From: Luzula sylvatica
Taxonomy: Eukaryota > Streptophyta > Magnoliopsida > Poales > Juncaceae
Assembly: GCA_946800325.1 (NCBI GenBank)
Contig: OX326961.1
Location: 7,418,655-7,482,654 of the forward strand
Reading direction: 5' to 3'
DNA length: 64,000 bases
Position numbers and translations under genes: made by a program. The notes below the pieces were generated by a model, which was given only the letters and a program-made list of their open reading frames with translations, was not told the origin of the DNA and searched no databases. Positions 11,535 to 23,563 of the stretch are shown here, piece after piece. Positions within the stretch are counted from its first letter, which is position 1; each line of letters begins with the position of its first letter.

Positions 11535-12857
11535 AAAGTTTGTTTTTCGATTCAAAACAAGATTTTAACGCTTTGAGGAGTTCAAATAACGTGTTTTTAG
11601 ATCATTTGTATCGTATATTTTACTACATAACTTTTCACCAAATTTCACAGACACTAAGAAAGTTTGTTTTTCGATTCAAAACAAGATTTTAACGCTTTGA
11701 GGAGTTCAAATAACCTGTTTTTAGATCATTTGTACCGTATCTTTTAGTACATAACTTTTCACCAAATTTCACAAACACTAAGAAAGTTTGTTTTTCGATT
11801 CAAAACAAGATTTTAACGCTTTCAGGAGTTCAAATAACCTGTTTTTATATCATTTGTATCGTATCTTTTAGTACATAACTTTTCACCAAATTATACAAAC
11901 ACTAAGAAAGTTTGTTTTTCGATTCAAAACAAGATTTTAACGCTTTGAGGAGTTCAAATAACGTGTTTTTAGATCATTTGTATCGTATCATTCTGTACAT
12001 AACTTTTCACCAAATTTCACAAACACTAAGAAAGTTTGTTTTTCGATTCAAAACAAGATTTTAACGCTTTGAGGAGTTCAAATAACGTATTTTAAGATCA
12101 TTTGTATCGTATCTTTCAGTACATAACTTTTCACCAAATTTCACAAACACTTAGAAAGTTTGTTTTTCGATTCAAAACAAGATTTTAACGCTTTGAGGAG
12201 TTCAAATAACGTGTTTTTAGATCATTTGTATCGTATCTTTTACTACATAACTTTTCACCAAATTTCACAAACGCTAAGAAAGTTTGTTTTTCGATTCAAA
12301 ACAAGATTTTAACGCTTTGAGGAGTTCAAATAACGTGTTTTTAGATCATTTGTATCGTATCTTTTACTACATAACTTTTCACCAAATTTCACAAACGCTA
12401 AGAAAGTTTGTTTTTCGATTCAAAACAAGATTTTAACGCTTTGAGGAGTTCAAATAACGTGTTTTTAGATCATTTGTATCGTATCATTCTGTACATAACT
12501 TTTCACCAAATTTCACAAACACTAAGAAAGTTTGTTTTTCGATTCAAAACAAGATTTTAACGCTTTGAGGAGTTCAAATAACGTATTTTAAGATCATTTG
12601 TATCGTATCTTTCAGTACATAACTTTTCACCAAATTTCACAAACACTGAGAAAGTTTGTGTTTCGATTCAAAACAAGATTTTAACGCTTTGAGGAGTTCA
12701 AATAACGTGTTTTTAGATCATTTGTATCGTATGTTTTAGTACATAACTTTTCACCAAATTCCACAAACACTAAGAAAGTTTGTTTTTCGATTCAAAACAA
12801 TATTTTAACGCTTTGAGGAGTTCAAATAACGTGTTTTTAGATCATTTGTATCGTATC

Positions 12858-13105
12858 TTTTACTACATAACTTTTCACCAAATTTCACAGACACTAAGAA
12901 AGTTTGTTTTTCGATTCAAAACAAGATTTTAACGCTTTGAGGAGTTCAAATAACGTGTTTTTAGATCATTTGTATCGTATGTTTAAGTACATAACTTTTC
13001 ACCAAATTCCACAAACACTAAGAAAGTTTGTTTTTCGATTCAAAACAAGATTTTAACGCTTTGAGGAGTTCAAATAACGTGTTTTTAGATCATTTGTATC
13101 GTATC
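12858..13105 (-). repeat. Two extra monomers between R0 and R1
   Basis: The offset between matching markers drops from 5,207 bp upstream to 4,959 bp downstream. The difference is 248 bp, or two monomers. One of them carries the unusual GTATGTTTAAGTACAT box near 12,978. The exact edges cannot be placed because flanking monomers are nearly identical. Confidence 0.65.
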
Positions 13106-16100
13106 TTTTACTACATAACTTTTCACCAAATTTCACAAACACTGAGAATGTTTGTGTTTCGATTCAAAACAAGATTTTAACGCTTTGAGGAGTTCAAATA
13201 ACGTGTTTTTAGACCATTTGTATCGTATGTTTTAGTACATAACTTTTCACCAAATTCCACAAACACTAAGAAAGTTTGTCTTTCTATTCAAAACAAGATT
13301 TTAACGCTTTGAGGATTTCAAATAACGTGTTTTTAGATCATTTGTATCGTATCTTTTACTACATAACTTTTCACCAAATTTCACAAACGCTAAGAAAGTT
13401 TGTTTTTCGATTCAAAACAAGATTTAACGCTTTGAGGAGTTCAAATAACGTGTTTTTAGATCATTTGTATCGTATCTTTTACTACATAACTTTTCACCAA
13501 ATTTCACAAACGCTAAGAAAGTTTGTTTTTCGATTCAAAACAATATTTTAACGCTTTGAGGAGTTCAAATAACGTGTTTTTAGATCATTTGTATCGTATC
13601 ATTCTGTACATAACTTTTCACCAAATTTCACAAACACTAAGAAAGTTTGTTTTTCGATTCAAAACAAGATTTTAACGCTTTGAGGAGTTCAAATAACGTA
13701 TTTTAAGATCATTTGCATCGTATCTTTCAGTACATAACTTTTCACCAAATTTCACAAACACTGAGAAAGTTTGTGTTTCGATTCAAAACAAGATTTTAAC
13801 GCTTTGAGGAGTTCAAATAACGTGTTTTTAGATCATTTGTATCGTATGTTTTAGTACATAACTTTTCACCAAATTCCACAAACACTAAGAAAGTTTGTTT
13901 TTCGATTCAAAACAATATTTTAACGCTTTGAGGAGTTCAAATAACGTGTTTTTAGATCATTTGTATCGTATCTTTTACTACATAACTTTTCACCAAATTT
14001 CACAGACACTAAGAAAGTTTGTTTTTCGATTCAAAACAAGATTTTAACGCTTTGAGGAGTTCAAATAACGTGTTTTTAGATCATTTGTATCGTATCTTTT
14101 ACTACATAACTTTTCACCAAATTTCACAAACACTGAGAATGTTTGTGTTTCGATTCAAAACAAGATTTTAACGCTTTGAGGAGTTCAAATAACGTGTTTT
14201 TAGTTCATTTGTAACGTATTTTTTACTACATAACTTTTCACCAAATTTCACAAATGCTAAGAAAGTTTGTTTTTCGATTCAAAACAAGATTCTGACGCTT
14301 TGAGGAGTTCAAATAATGTGTTGTTAGATCATTTGTATCGTATCTTTTACTACATAACTTTTCACCAAATTTCACAAACACTGAGAATGTTTGTGTTTCG
14401 ATTCAAAACAAGATTTTAACGCTTTGAGGAGTTCAAATAACGTGTTTTTAGACCATTTGTATCGTATGTTTTAGTACATAACTTTTCACCAAATTCCACA
14501 AACACTAAGAAAGTTTGTTTTTCTATTCAAAACAAGATTTTAACGCTTTGAGGAGTTCAAATAACGTGTTTTTAGATCATTTGTATCGTATCTTTTACTA
14601 CATAACTTTTCCCCAAATTTCACAAACACTAAGAAATTTTGTTTTTCGATTCAAAACAAGATTTTAACGCTTTGAGGAGTTCAAATAACGTGTTTTTAGA
14701 TCATTTGTATCGTATATTTTACTACATAACTTTTCACCAAATTTCACACACACTAAGAAAGTTTGTTTTTCGATTCAAAACAAGATTTTAACGCTTTGAG
14801 GAGTTCAAATAACCTGTTTTTAAATCATTTGTATCGTATCTTTTAGTACATAACTTTTCACCAAATTTCACAAACACTAAGAAAGTTTGTTTTTCGATTC
14901 AAAACAAGATTTTAACGCTTTGAGGAGTTCAAATAACGTGTTTTTAGATCATTTGTATCGTATCTTTTACTACATAACTTTTCACCAAATTTCACAAACG
15001 CTAAGAAAGTTTGTTTTGCGATTCAAAACAAGATTTTAACGCTTTGAGGAGTTCAAATAACGTGTTTTTAGATCATTTGTATCGTATCTTTTACTACATA
15101 ACTTTTCACCAAATTTCACAAACACTGAGAATGTTTGTGTTTCGATTCAAAACAAGATTTTAACGCTTTGAGGAGTTCAAATAACGTGTTTTTAGTTCAT
15201 TTGTAACGTATTTTTTACTACATAACTTTTCACCAAATTTCACAAACGATAAGAAAGTTTGTTTTTCGATTCAAAACAAGATTCTAACGCTTTGAGGAGT
15301 TCAAATAACGTGTTTTAAGATCATTTGTATCGTATCTTTTACTACATAACTTTTCACCAAATTTCACAAACACTGAGAATGTTTGTGTTTCGATTCAAAA
15401 CAAGATTTTAACGCTTTGAGGAGTTCAAATAACGTGTTTTTAGATCATTTGTATCGTATGTTTTAGTACATAACTTTTCACCAAATTCCACAAACACTAA
15501 GAAAGTTTGTTTTTCGATTCAAAACAAGATTTTAACTCTTTGAGGAGTTCAAATAACGTGTTTTTAGATCATTTGTATCGTTTCTTTTACTACATAACTT
15601 TTCACCAAATTTCACAAACACTAAGAAAGTTTGTTTTTCGATTCAAAACAAGATTTTAACGCTTTGAGGAGTTCAAATAACGTGTTTTTAGATCATTTGT
15701 ATCGTATATTTTACTACATAACTTTTCACCAAATTTCACAGACATTAAGAAAGTTTGTTTTTCGATTCAAAACAAGATTTTAACGCTTTGAGGAGTTCAA
15801 ATAACCTGTTTTTTGATCATTTGTATCGTATCTTTTAGTACATAATTTTTCACCAAATTTCACAAACACTAAGAAACTTTGTTTTTCGATTCAAAACAAG
15901 ATTTTAACGCTTTGAGGAGTTCAAATAACGTGGTTTTAGATCATTTGTATCGTATCTTTCAGTACATAACTTTTCACCAAATTTCACAAACACTAAGAAA
16001 GTTTGTTTTTCGATTCAAAACAAGATTTTAACGCTTTGAGGAGTTCAAATAACGTGTTTTTAGATCATTTGTATCGTATCTTTTACTACATAACTTTTCA

Positions 16101-18008
16101 CCAAATTTCACAAACGCTAAGAAAGTTTGTTTTGCGATTCAAACAAAGATTTTAACGCTTTGAGGAGTTCAAATAACGTGTTTTTAGATCATTTGTATCG
16201 TATCTTTTACTACATAACTTTTCACCAAATTTCACAAACACTGAGAATGTTTGTGTTTCGATTCAAAACAAGATTTTAACGCTTTGAGGAGTTCAAATAA
16301 CGTGTTTTTAGTTCATTTGTAACGTATTTTTTACTACATAACTTTTCACCAAATTTCACAAACGATAAGAAAGTTTGTTTTTCGATTCAAAACAAGATTC
16401 TAACGCTTTGAGGAGTTCAAATAACGTGTTTTAAGATCATTTGTATCGTATCTTTTACTACATAACTTTTCACCAAATTTCACAAACACTGAGAATGTTT
16501 GTGTTTCGATTCAAAACAAGATTTTAACGGTTTGAGGAGTTCAAATAACGTGTTTTTAGATCATTTGTATCGTATGTTTTAGTACATAACTTTTCACCAA
16601 ATTTCACAAACACTAAGAAAGTTTGTTTTTCGATTCAAAACAAGATTTTAACGCTTTGATGAGTTCAAATAACGTGTTTTTAGATCATTTGTATTGTATC
16701 TTTTAGTACATAACTTTTCACCAAATTTCACAAACACTAAGAAAGTTTGTTTTTCGATTCAAAACAAGATTTTAACGCTTTGAGGAGTTCAAATAACGTG
16801 TTTTTAGATCATTTGTATCGTATATTTTACTACATAACTTTTCACCAAATTTCACAGACACTAAGAAAGTTTGTTTTTCGATTCAAAACAAGATTTTAAC
16901 GCTTTGAGGAGTTCAAATAACCTGTTTTTAGATCATTTGTATCGGATCTTTTAGTACATAACTTTTCACCAAATTTCACAAACACTAAGAAAGTTTGTTT
17001 TTCGATTCAAAACAAGATTTTAACGCTTTCAGGAGTTCAAATAACCTGTTTTTAGATCATTTGTATCGTATCTTTTAGTACATAACTTTTCACCAAATTA
17101 TACAAACACTAAGAAAGTTTGTTTTTCGATTCAAAACAAGATTTTAACGCTTTGAGGAGTTCAAATAACGTGTTTTTAGATCATTTGTATCGTATCATTC
17201 TGTACATAACTTTTCACCAAATTTCACAAACACTAAGAAAGTTTGTTTTTCGATTCAAAACAAGATTTTAACGCTTTGAGGAGTTCAAATAACGTATTTT
17301 AAGATCATTTGTATCGTATCTTTCAGTACATAACTTTTCACCAAATTTCACAAACACTTAGAAAGTTTGTTTTTCGATTCAAAACAAGATTTTAACGCTT
17401 TGAGGAGTTCAAATAACGTGTTTTTAGATCATTTGTATCGTATCTTTTACTACATAACTTTTCACCAAATTTCACAAACGCTAAGAAAGTTTGTTTTTCG
17501 ATTCAAAATAAGATTTTAACGCTTTGAGGAGTTCAAATAACGTCTTTTTAGATCATTTGTATCGTATCTTTTACTACATAACTTTTCACCAAATTTCACA
17601 AACGCTAAGAAAGTTTGTTTTTCGATTCAAAACAAGATTTTAACGCTTTGAGGAGTTCAAATAACGTGTTTTTAGATCATTTGTATCGTATCATTCTGTA
17701 CATAACTTTTCACCAAATTTCACAAACACTAAGAAAGTTTGTTTTTCGATTCAAAACAAGATTTTAACGTTTTGAGGAGTTCAAATAACGTATTTTAAGA
17801 TCATTTGTATCGTATCTTTCAGTACATAACTTTTCACCAAATTTCACAAACACTGAGAAAGTTTGTGTTTCGATACAAAACAAGATTTTAACGCTTTGAG
17901 GAGTTCAAATAACGTGTTTTTAGATCATTTGTATCGTATGTTTTAGTACATAACTTTTCACCAAATTCCACAGACACTAAGAAAGTTTGTTTTTCGATTC
18001 AAAACAAT
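13050..18008 (-). repeat. Reverse HOR unit R1 (4,959 bp, 40 monomers)
   Basis: This 40-monomer unit is followed immediately by a near-identical copy 4,959 bp downstream (40 x 124 minus 1). It includes a 123-bp monomer with GATTTAACGC near 13,431, which removes one T and explains the minus 1. Further markers are TTGTTAGATC near 14,322, GCGATTCAAAC near 16,133 and TATCGGATC at 16,941. Within R1, 15,805-16,940 resembles the nine-monomer cassette found later in U2, U5, U6 and U7. Confidence 0.8.
13134..13156. other. Extended dyad variant (8-bp arms)
   Basis: CACAAACA (13134-13141) pairs perfectly with TGTTTGTG (13149-13156) around the 7-base loop CTGAGAA. Relative to the standard monomer, A to T and T to G changes in the right arm both add base pairs, while TAAG becomes TGAG inside the loop. 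An intermediate, CTGAGAAAGTTTGTGTTT, has 7-bp arms. The full variant recurs about once to three times per HOR unit in the reverse domain, for example at 14131, 15121, 16250, 18100, 24060 and 29021. I did not find it in the forward domain. Confidence 0.8.
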
Positions 18009-21000
18009 ATTTTAACGCTTTGAGGAGTTCAAATAACGTGTTTTTAGATCATTTGTATCGTATCTTTTACTACATAACTTTTCACCAAATTTCACAAACA
18101 CTGAGAATGTTTGTGTTTCGATTCAAAACAAGATTTTAACGCTTTGAGGAGTTCAAATAACGTGTTTTTAGACCATTTGTATCGTATGTTTTAGTACATA
18201 ACTTTTCACCAAATTCCACAAACACTAAGAAAGTTTGTCTTTCTATTCAAAACAAGATTTTAACGCTTTGAGGATTTCAAATAACGTGTTTTTAGATCAT
18301 TTGTATCGTATCTTTTACTACATAACTTTTCACCAAATTTCACAAACGCTAAGAAAGTTTGTTTTTCGATTCAAAACAAGATTTAACGCTTTGAGGAGTT
18401 CAAATAACGTGTTTTTAGATCATTTGTATCGTATCTTTTACTACATAACTTTTCACCAAATTTCACAAACGCTAAGAAAGTTTGTTTTTCGATTCAAAAC
18501 AATATTTTAACGCTTTGAGGAGTTCAAATAACGTGTTTTTAGATCATTTGTATCGTATCATTCTGTACATAACTTTTCACCAAATTTCACAAACACTAAG
18601 AAAGTTTGTTTTTCGATTCAAAACAAGATTTTAACGCTTTGAGGAGTTCAAATAACGTATTTTAAGATCATTTGCATCGTATCTTTCAGTACATAACTTT
18701 TCACCAAATTTCACAAACACTGAGAAAGTTTGTGTTTCGATTCAAAACAAGATTTTAACGCTTTGAGGAGTTCAAATAACGTGTTTTTAGATCATTTGTA
18801 TCGTATGTTTTAGTACATAACTTTTCACCAAATTCCACAAACACTAAGAAAGTTTGTTTTTCGATTCAAAACAATATTTTAACGCTTTGAGGAGTTCAAA
18901 TAACGTGTTTTTAGATCATTTGTATCGTATCTTTTACTACATAACTTTTCACCAAATTTCACAGACACTAAGAAAGTTTGTTTTTCGATTCAAAACAAGA
19001 TTTTAACGCTTTGAGGAGTTCAAATAACGTGTTTTTAGATCATTTGTATCGTATCTTTTACTACATAACTTTTCACCAAATTTCACAAACACTGAGAATG
19101 TTTGTGTTTCGATTCAAAACAAGATTTTAACGCTTTGAGGAGTTCAAATAACGTGTTTTTAGTTCATTTGTAACGTATTTTTTACTACATAACTTTTCAC
19201 CAAATTTCACAAAGGCTAAGAAAGTTTGTTTTTCGATTCAAAACAAGATTCTGACGCTTTGAGGAGTTCAAATAATGTGTTGTTAGATCATTTGTATCGT
19301 ATCTTTTACTACATAACTTTTCACCAAATTTCACAAACACTGAGAATGTTTGTGTTTCGATTCAAAACAAGATTTTAACGCTTTGAGGAGTTCAAATAAC
19401 GTGTTTTTAGACCATTTGTATCGTATGTTTTAGTACATAACTTTTCACCAAATTCCACAAACACTAAGAAAGTTTGTTTTTCTATTCAAAACAAGATTTT
19501 AACGCTTTGAGGAGTTCAAATAACGTGTTTTTAGATCATTTGTATCGTATCTTTTACTACATAACTTTTCCCCAAATTTCACAAACACTAAGAAATTTTG
19601 TTTTTCGATTCAAAACAAGATTTTAACGCTTTGAGGAGTTCAAATAACGTGTTTTTAGATCATTTGTATCGTATATTTTACTACATAACTTTTCACCAAA
19701 TTTCACACACACTAAGAAAGTTTGTTTTTCGATTCAAAACAAGATTTTAACGCTTTGAGGAGTTCAAATAACCTGTTTTTAAATCATTTGTATCGTATCT
19801 TTTAGTACATAACTTTTCACCAAATTTCACAAACACTAAGAAAGTTTGTTTTTCGATTCAAAACAAGATTTTAACGCTTTGAGGAGTTCAAATAACGTGT
19901 TTTTAGATCATTTGTATCGTATCTTTTACTACATAACTTTTCACCAAATTTCACAAACGCTAAGAAAGTTTGTTTTGCGATTCAAAACAAGATTTTAACG
20001 CTTTGAGGAGTTCAAATAACGTGTTTTTAGATCATTTGTATCGTATCTTTTACTACATAACTTTTCACCAAATTTCACAAACACTGAGAATGTTTGTGTT
20101 TCGATTCAAAACAAGATTTTAACGCTTTGAGGAGTTCAAATAACGTGTTTTTAGTTCATTTGTAACGTATTTTTTACTACATAACTTTTCACCAAATTTC
20201 ACAAACGCTAAGAAAGTTTGTTTTTCGATTCAAAACAAGATTCTGACGTTTTGAGGAGTTCAAATAACGTGTTTTTAGATCATTTGTATCGTATCTTTTA
20301 CTACATAACTTTTCACCAAATTTCACAAACACTGAGAATGTTTGTGTTTCGATTCAAAACAAGATTTTAACGCTTTGAGGAGTTCAAATAACGTGTTTTT
20401 AGATCATTTGTATCGTATGTTTTAGTACATAACTTTTCACCAAATTCCACAAACACTAAGAAAGTTTGTTTTTCGATTCAAAACAAGATTTTAACTCTTT
20501 GAGGAGTTCAAATAACGTGTTTTTAGATCATTTGTATCGTTTCTTTTACTACATAACTTTTCACCAAATTTCACAAACACTAAGAAAGTTTGTTTTTCGA
20601 TTCAAAACAAGATTTTAACGCTTTGAGGAGTTCAAATAACGTGTTTTTAGATCATTTGTATCGTATATTTTACTACATAACTTTTCACCAAATTTCACAG
20701 ACATTAAGAAAGTTTGTTTTTCGATTCAAAACAAGATTTTAACGCTTTGAGGAGTTCAAATAACCTGTTTTTTGATCATTTGTATCGTATCTTTTAGTAC
20801 ATAATTTTTCACCAAATTTCACAAACACTAAGAAACTTTGTTTTTCGATTCAAAACAAGATTTTAACGCTTTGAGGAGTTCAAATAACGTGGTTTTAGAT
20901 CATTTGTATCGTATCTTTCAGTACATAACTTTTCACCAAATTTCACAAACACTAAGAAAGTTTGTTTTTCGATTCAAAACAAGATTTTAACGCTTTGAGG

Positions 21001-22967
21001 AGTTCAAATAACGTGTTTTTAGATCATTTGTATCGTATCTTTTACTACATAACTTTTCACCAAATTTCACAAACGCTAAGAAAGTTTGTTTTGCGATTCA
21101 AACAAAGATTTTAACGCTTTGAGGAGTTCAAATAACGTGTTTTTAGATCATTTGTATCGTATCTTTTACTACATAACTTTTCACCAAATTTCACAAACAC
21201 TGAGAATGTTTGTGTTTCGATTCAAAACAAGATTTTAACGCTTTGAGGAGTTCAAATAACGTGTTTTTAGTTCATTTGTAACGTATTTTTTACTACATAA
21301 CTTTTCACCAAATTTCACAAACGATAAGAAAGTTTGTTTTTCGATTCAAAACAAGATTCTAACGCTTTGAGGAGTTCAAATAACGTGTTTTAAGATCATT
21401 TGTATCGTATCTTTTACTACATAACTTTTCACCAAATTTCACAAACACTGAGAATGTTTGTGTTTCGATTCAAAACAAGATTTTAACGGTTTGAGGAGTT
21501 CAAATAACGTGTTTTTAGATCATTTGTATCGTATGTTTTAGTACATAACTTTTCACCAAATTTCACAAACACTAAGAAAGTTTGTTTTTCGATTCAAAAC
21601 AAGATTTTAACGCTTTGATGAGTTCAAATAACGTGTTTTTAGATCATTTGTATTGTATCTTTTAGTACATAACTTTTCACCAAATTTCACAAACACTAAG
21701 AAAGTTTGTTTTTCGATTCAAAACAAGATTTTAACGCTTTGAGGAGTTCAAATAACGTGTTTTTAGATCATTTGTATCGTATATTTTACTACATAACTTT
21801 TCACCAAATTTCACAGACACTAAGAAAGTTTGTTTTTCGATTCAAAACAAGATTTTAACGCTTTGAGGAGTTCAAATAACCTGTTTTTAGATCATTTGTA
21901 TCGGATCTTTTAGTACATAACTTTTCACCAAATTTCACAAACACTAAGAAAGTTTGTTTTTCGATTCAAAACAAGATTTTAACGCTTTCAGGAGTTCAAA
22001 TAACCTGTTTTTAGATCATTTGTATCGTATCTTTTAGTACATAACTTTTCACCAAATTATACAAACACTAAGAAAGTTTGTTTTTCGATTCAAAACAAGA
22101 TTTTAACGCTTTGAGGAGTTCAAATAACGTGTTTTTAGATCATTTGTATCGTATCATTCTGTACATAACTTTTCACCAAATTTCACAAACACTAAGAAAG
22201 TTTGTTTTTCGATTCAAAACAAGATTTTAACGCTTTGAGGAGTTCAAATAACGTATTTTAAGATCATTTGTATCGTATCTTTCAGTACATAACTTTTCAC
22301 CAAATTTCACAAACACTTAGAAAGTTTGTTTTTCGATTCAAAACAAGATTTTAACGCTTTGAGGAGTTCAAATAACGTGTTTTTAGATCATTTGTATCGT
22401 ATCTTTTACTACATAACTTTTCACCAAATTTCACAAACGCTAAGAAAGTTTGTTTTTCGATTCAAAATAAGATTTTAACGCTTTGAGGAGTTCAAATAAC
22501 GTCTTTTTAGATCATTTGTATCGTATCTTTTACTACATAACTTTTCACCAAATTTCACAAACGCTAAGAAAGTTTGTTTTTCGATTCAAAACAAGATTTT
22601 AACGCTTTGAGGAGTTCAAATAACGTGTTTTTAGATCATTTGTATCGTATCATTCTGTACATAACTTTTCACCAAATTTCACAAACACTAAGAAAGTTTG
22701 TTTTTCGATTCAAAACAAGATTTTAACGTTTTGAGGAGTTCAAATAACGTATTTTAAGATCATTTGTATCGTATCTTTCAGTACATAACTTTTCACCAAA
22801 TTTCACAAACACTGAGAAAGTTTGTGTTTCGATACAAAACAAGATTTTAACGCTTTGAGGAGTTCAAATAACGTGTTTTTAGATCATTTGTATCGTATGT
22901 TTTAGTACATAACTTTTCACCAAATTCCACAGACACTAAGAAAGTTTGTTTTTCGATTCAAAACAAT
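18009..22967 (-). repeat. Reverse HOR unit R2 (4,959 bp), tandem copy of R1
   Basis: R2 shares nearly all R1 variants, including the 1-bp deletion (near 18,390) and TATCGGATC at 21,900. Differences cluster at about 20,200-20,280: R2 has CAAACGCTAAG, ATTCTGACGT and GTGTTTTTAGATC where R1 has CAAACGATAAG, ATTCTAACGC and GTGTTTTAAGATC. A cluster of neighbouring differences suggests local gene conversion from another monomer. The homology continues to about 23,053 before the next HOR type begins. Confidence 0.8.
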
Positions 22968-23563
22968 ATTTTAACGCTTTGAGGAGTTCAAATAACGTGT
23001 TTTTAGATCATTTGTATCGTATCTTTTACTACATAACTTTTCACCAAATTTCACAGACACTAAGAAAGTTCGTTTTTCGATTCAAAACAAGATTTTAACG
23101 CTTTGAGGAGTTCAAATAACGTGTTTTTAGATCATTTGTATCGTATGTTTTAGTACATAACTTTTCACCAAATTCCACAAACACTAAGAAAGTTTGTTTT
23201 TCGATTCAAAACAAGATTTTAACGCTTTGAGGAGTTCAAATAACGTGTTTTTAGATCATTTGTATCGTATCTTTTACTACATAACTTTTCACCAAATTTC
23301 ACAAACACTAAGAAAGTTTGTTTTTCGATTCAAAACAAGATTTTAACGCTTTGAGGAGTTCAAATAACGTGTTTTTAGATCATTTGTATCGTATATTTTA
23401 CTACATAACTTTTCACCAAATTTCACAGACACTAAGAAAGTTTGTTTTTCGATTCAAAACAAGATTTTAACGCTTTGAGGAGTTCAAATAACGTGTTTTT
23501 AGATCATTTGTATCGTATATTTTACTACATAACTTTTCACCAAATTTCACAGACACTAAGAAA
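22968..23563 (-). repeat. Transition from the R-type to the U-type HOR
   Basis: Up to about 23,053 the sequence still follows the R units. It then changes to CAGACACTAAGAAAGTTCG (tag at 23,069), which recurs at 28,154, 31,254, 33,864, 38,949, 44,034 and 47,135. This is where the 4,959-bp family gives way to the roughly 5,085-bp family. Confidence 0.7.

Larger units (their letters stand above)
11283..12857 (-). repeat. Truncated reverse HOR unit at the junction (R0)
   Basis: From the first base after the switch this segment follows 16,488-18,064 at an offset of 5,207 bp. Shared markers are CTGAGAATG, CTTTCAGGAGTTC with AACCTG, CCAAATTATACAAAC, the CATTCTGTAC box, and CACTTAGAAAG (12,150 and 17,357). 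It is therefore the tail of a reverse HOR unit whose beginning is missing at the strand switch. Small differences, such as TTTTTATATC against TTTTTAGATC, show modest divergence. Confidence 0.75.

Noticed and set aside
13276..13551. 91-codon open frame, identical to one at 18235-18510
   Set aside because: It is made entirely of satellite monomers, has an internal 41-residue repeat, and exists because a 1-bp deletion makes one monomer 123 bp. The second copy is explained by the 4,959-bp HOR duplication.
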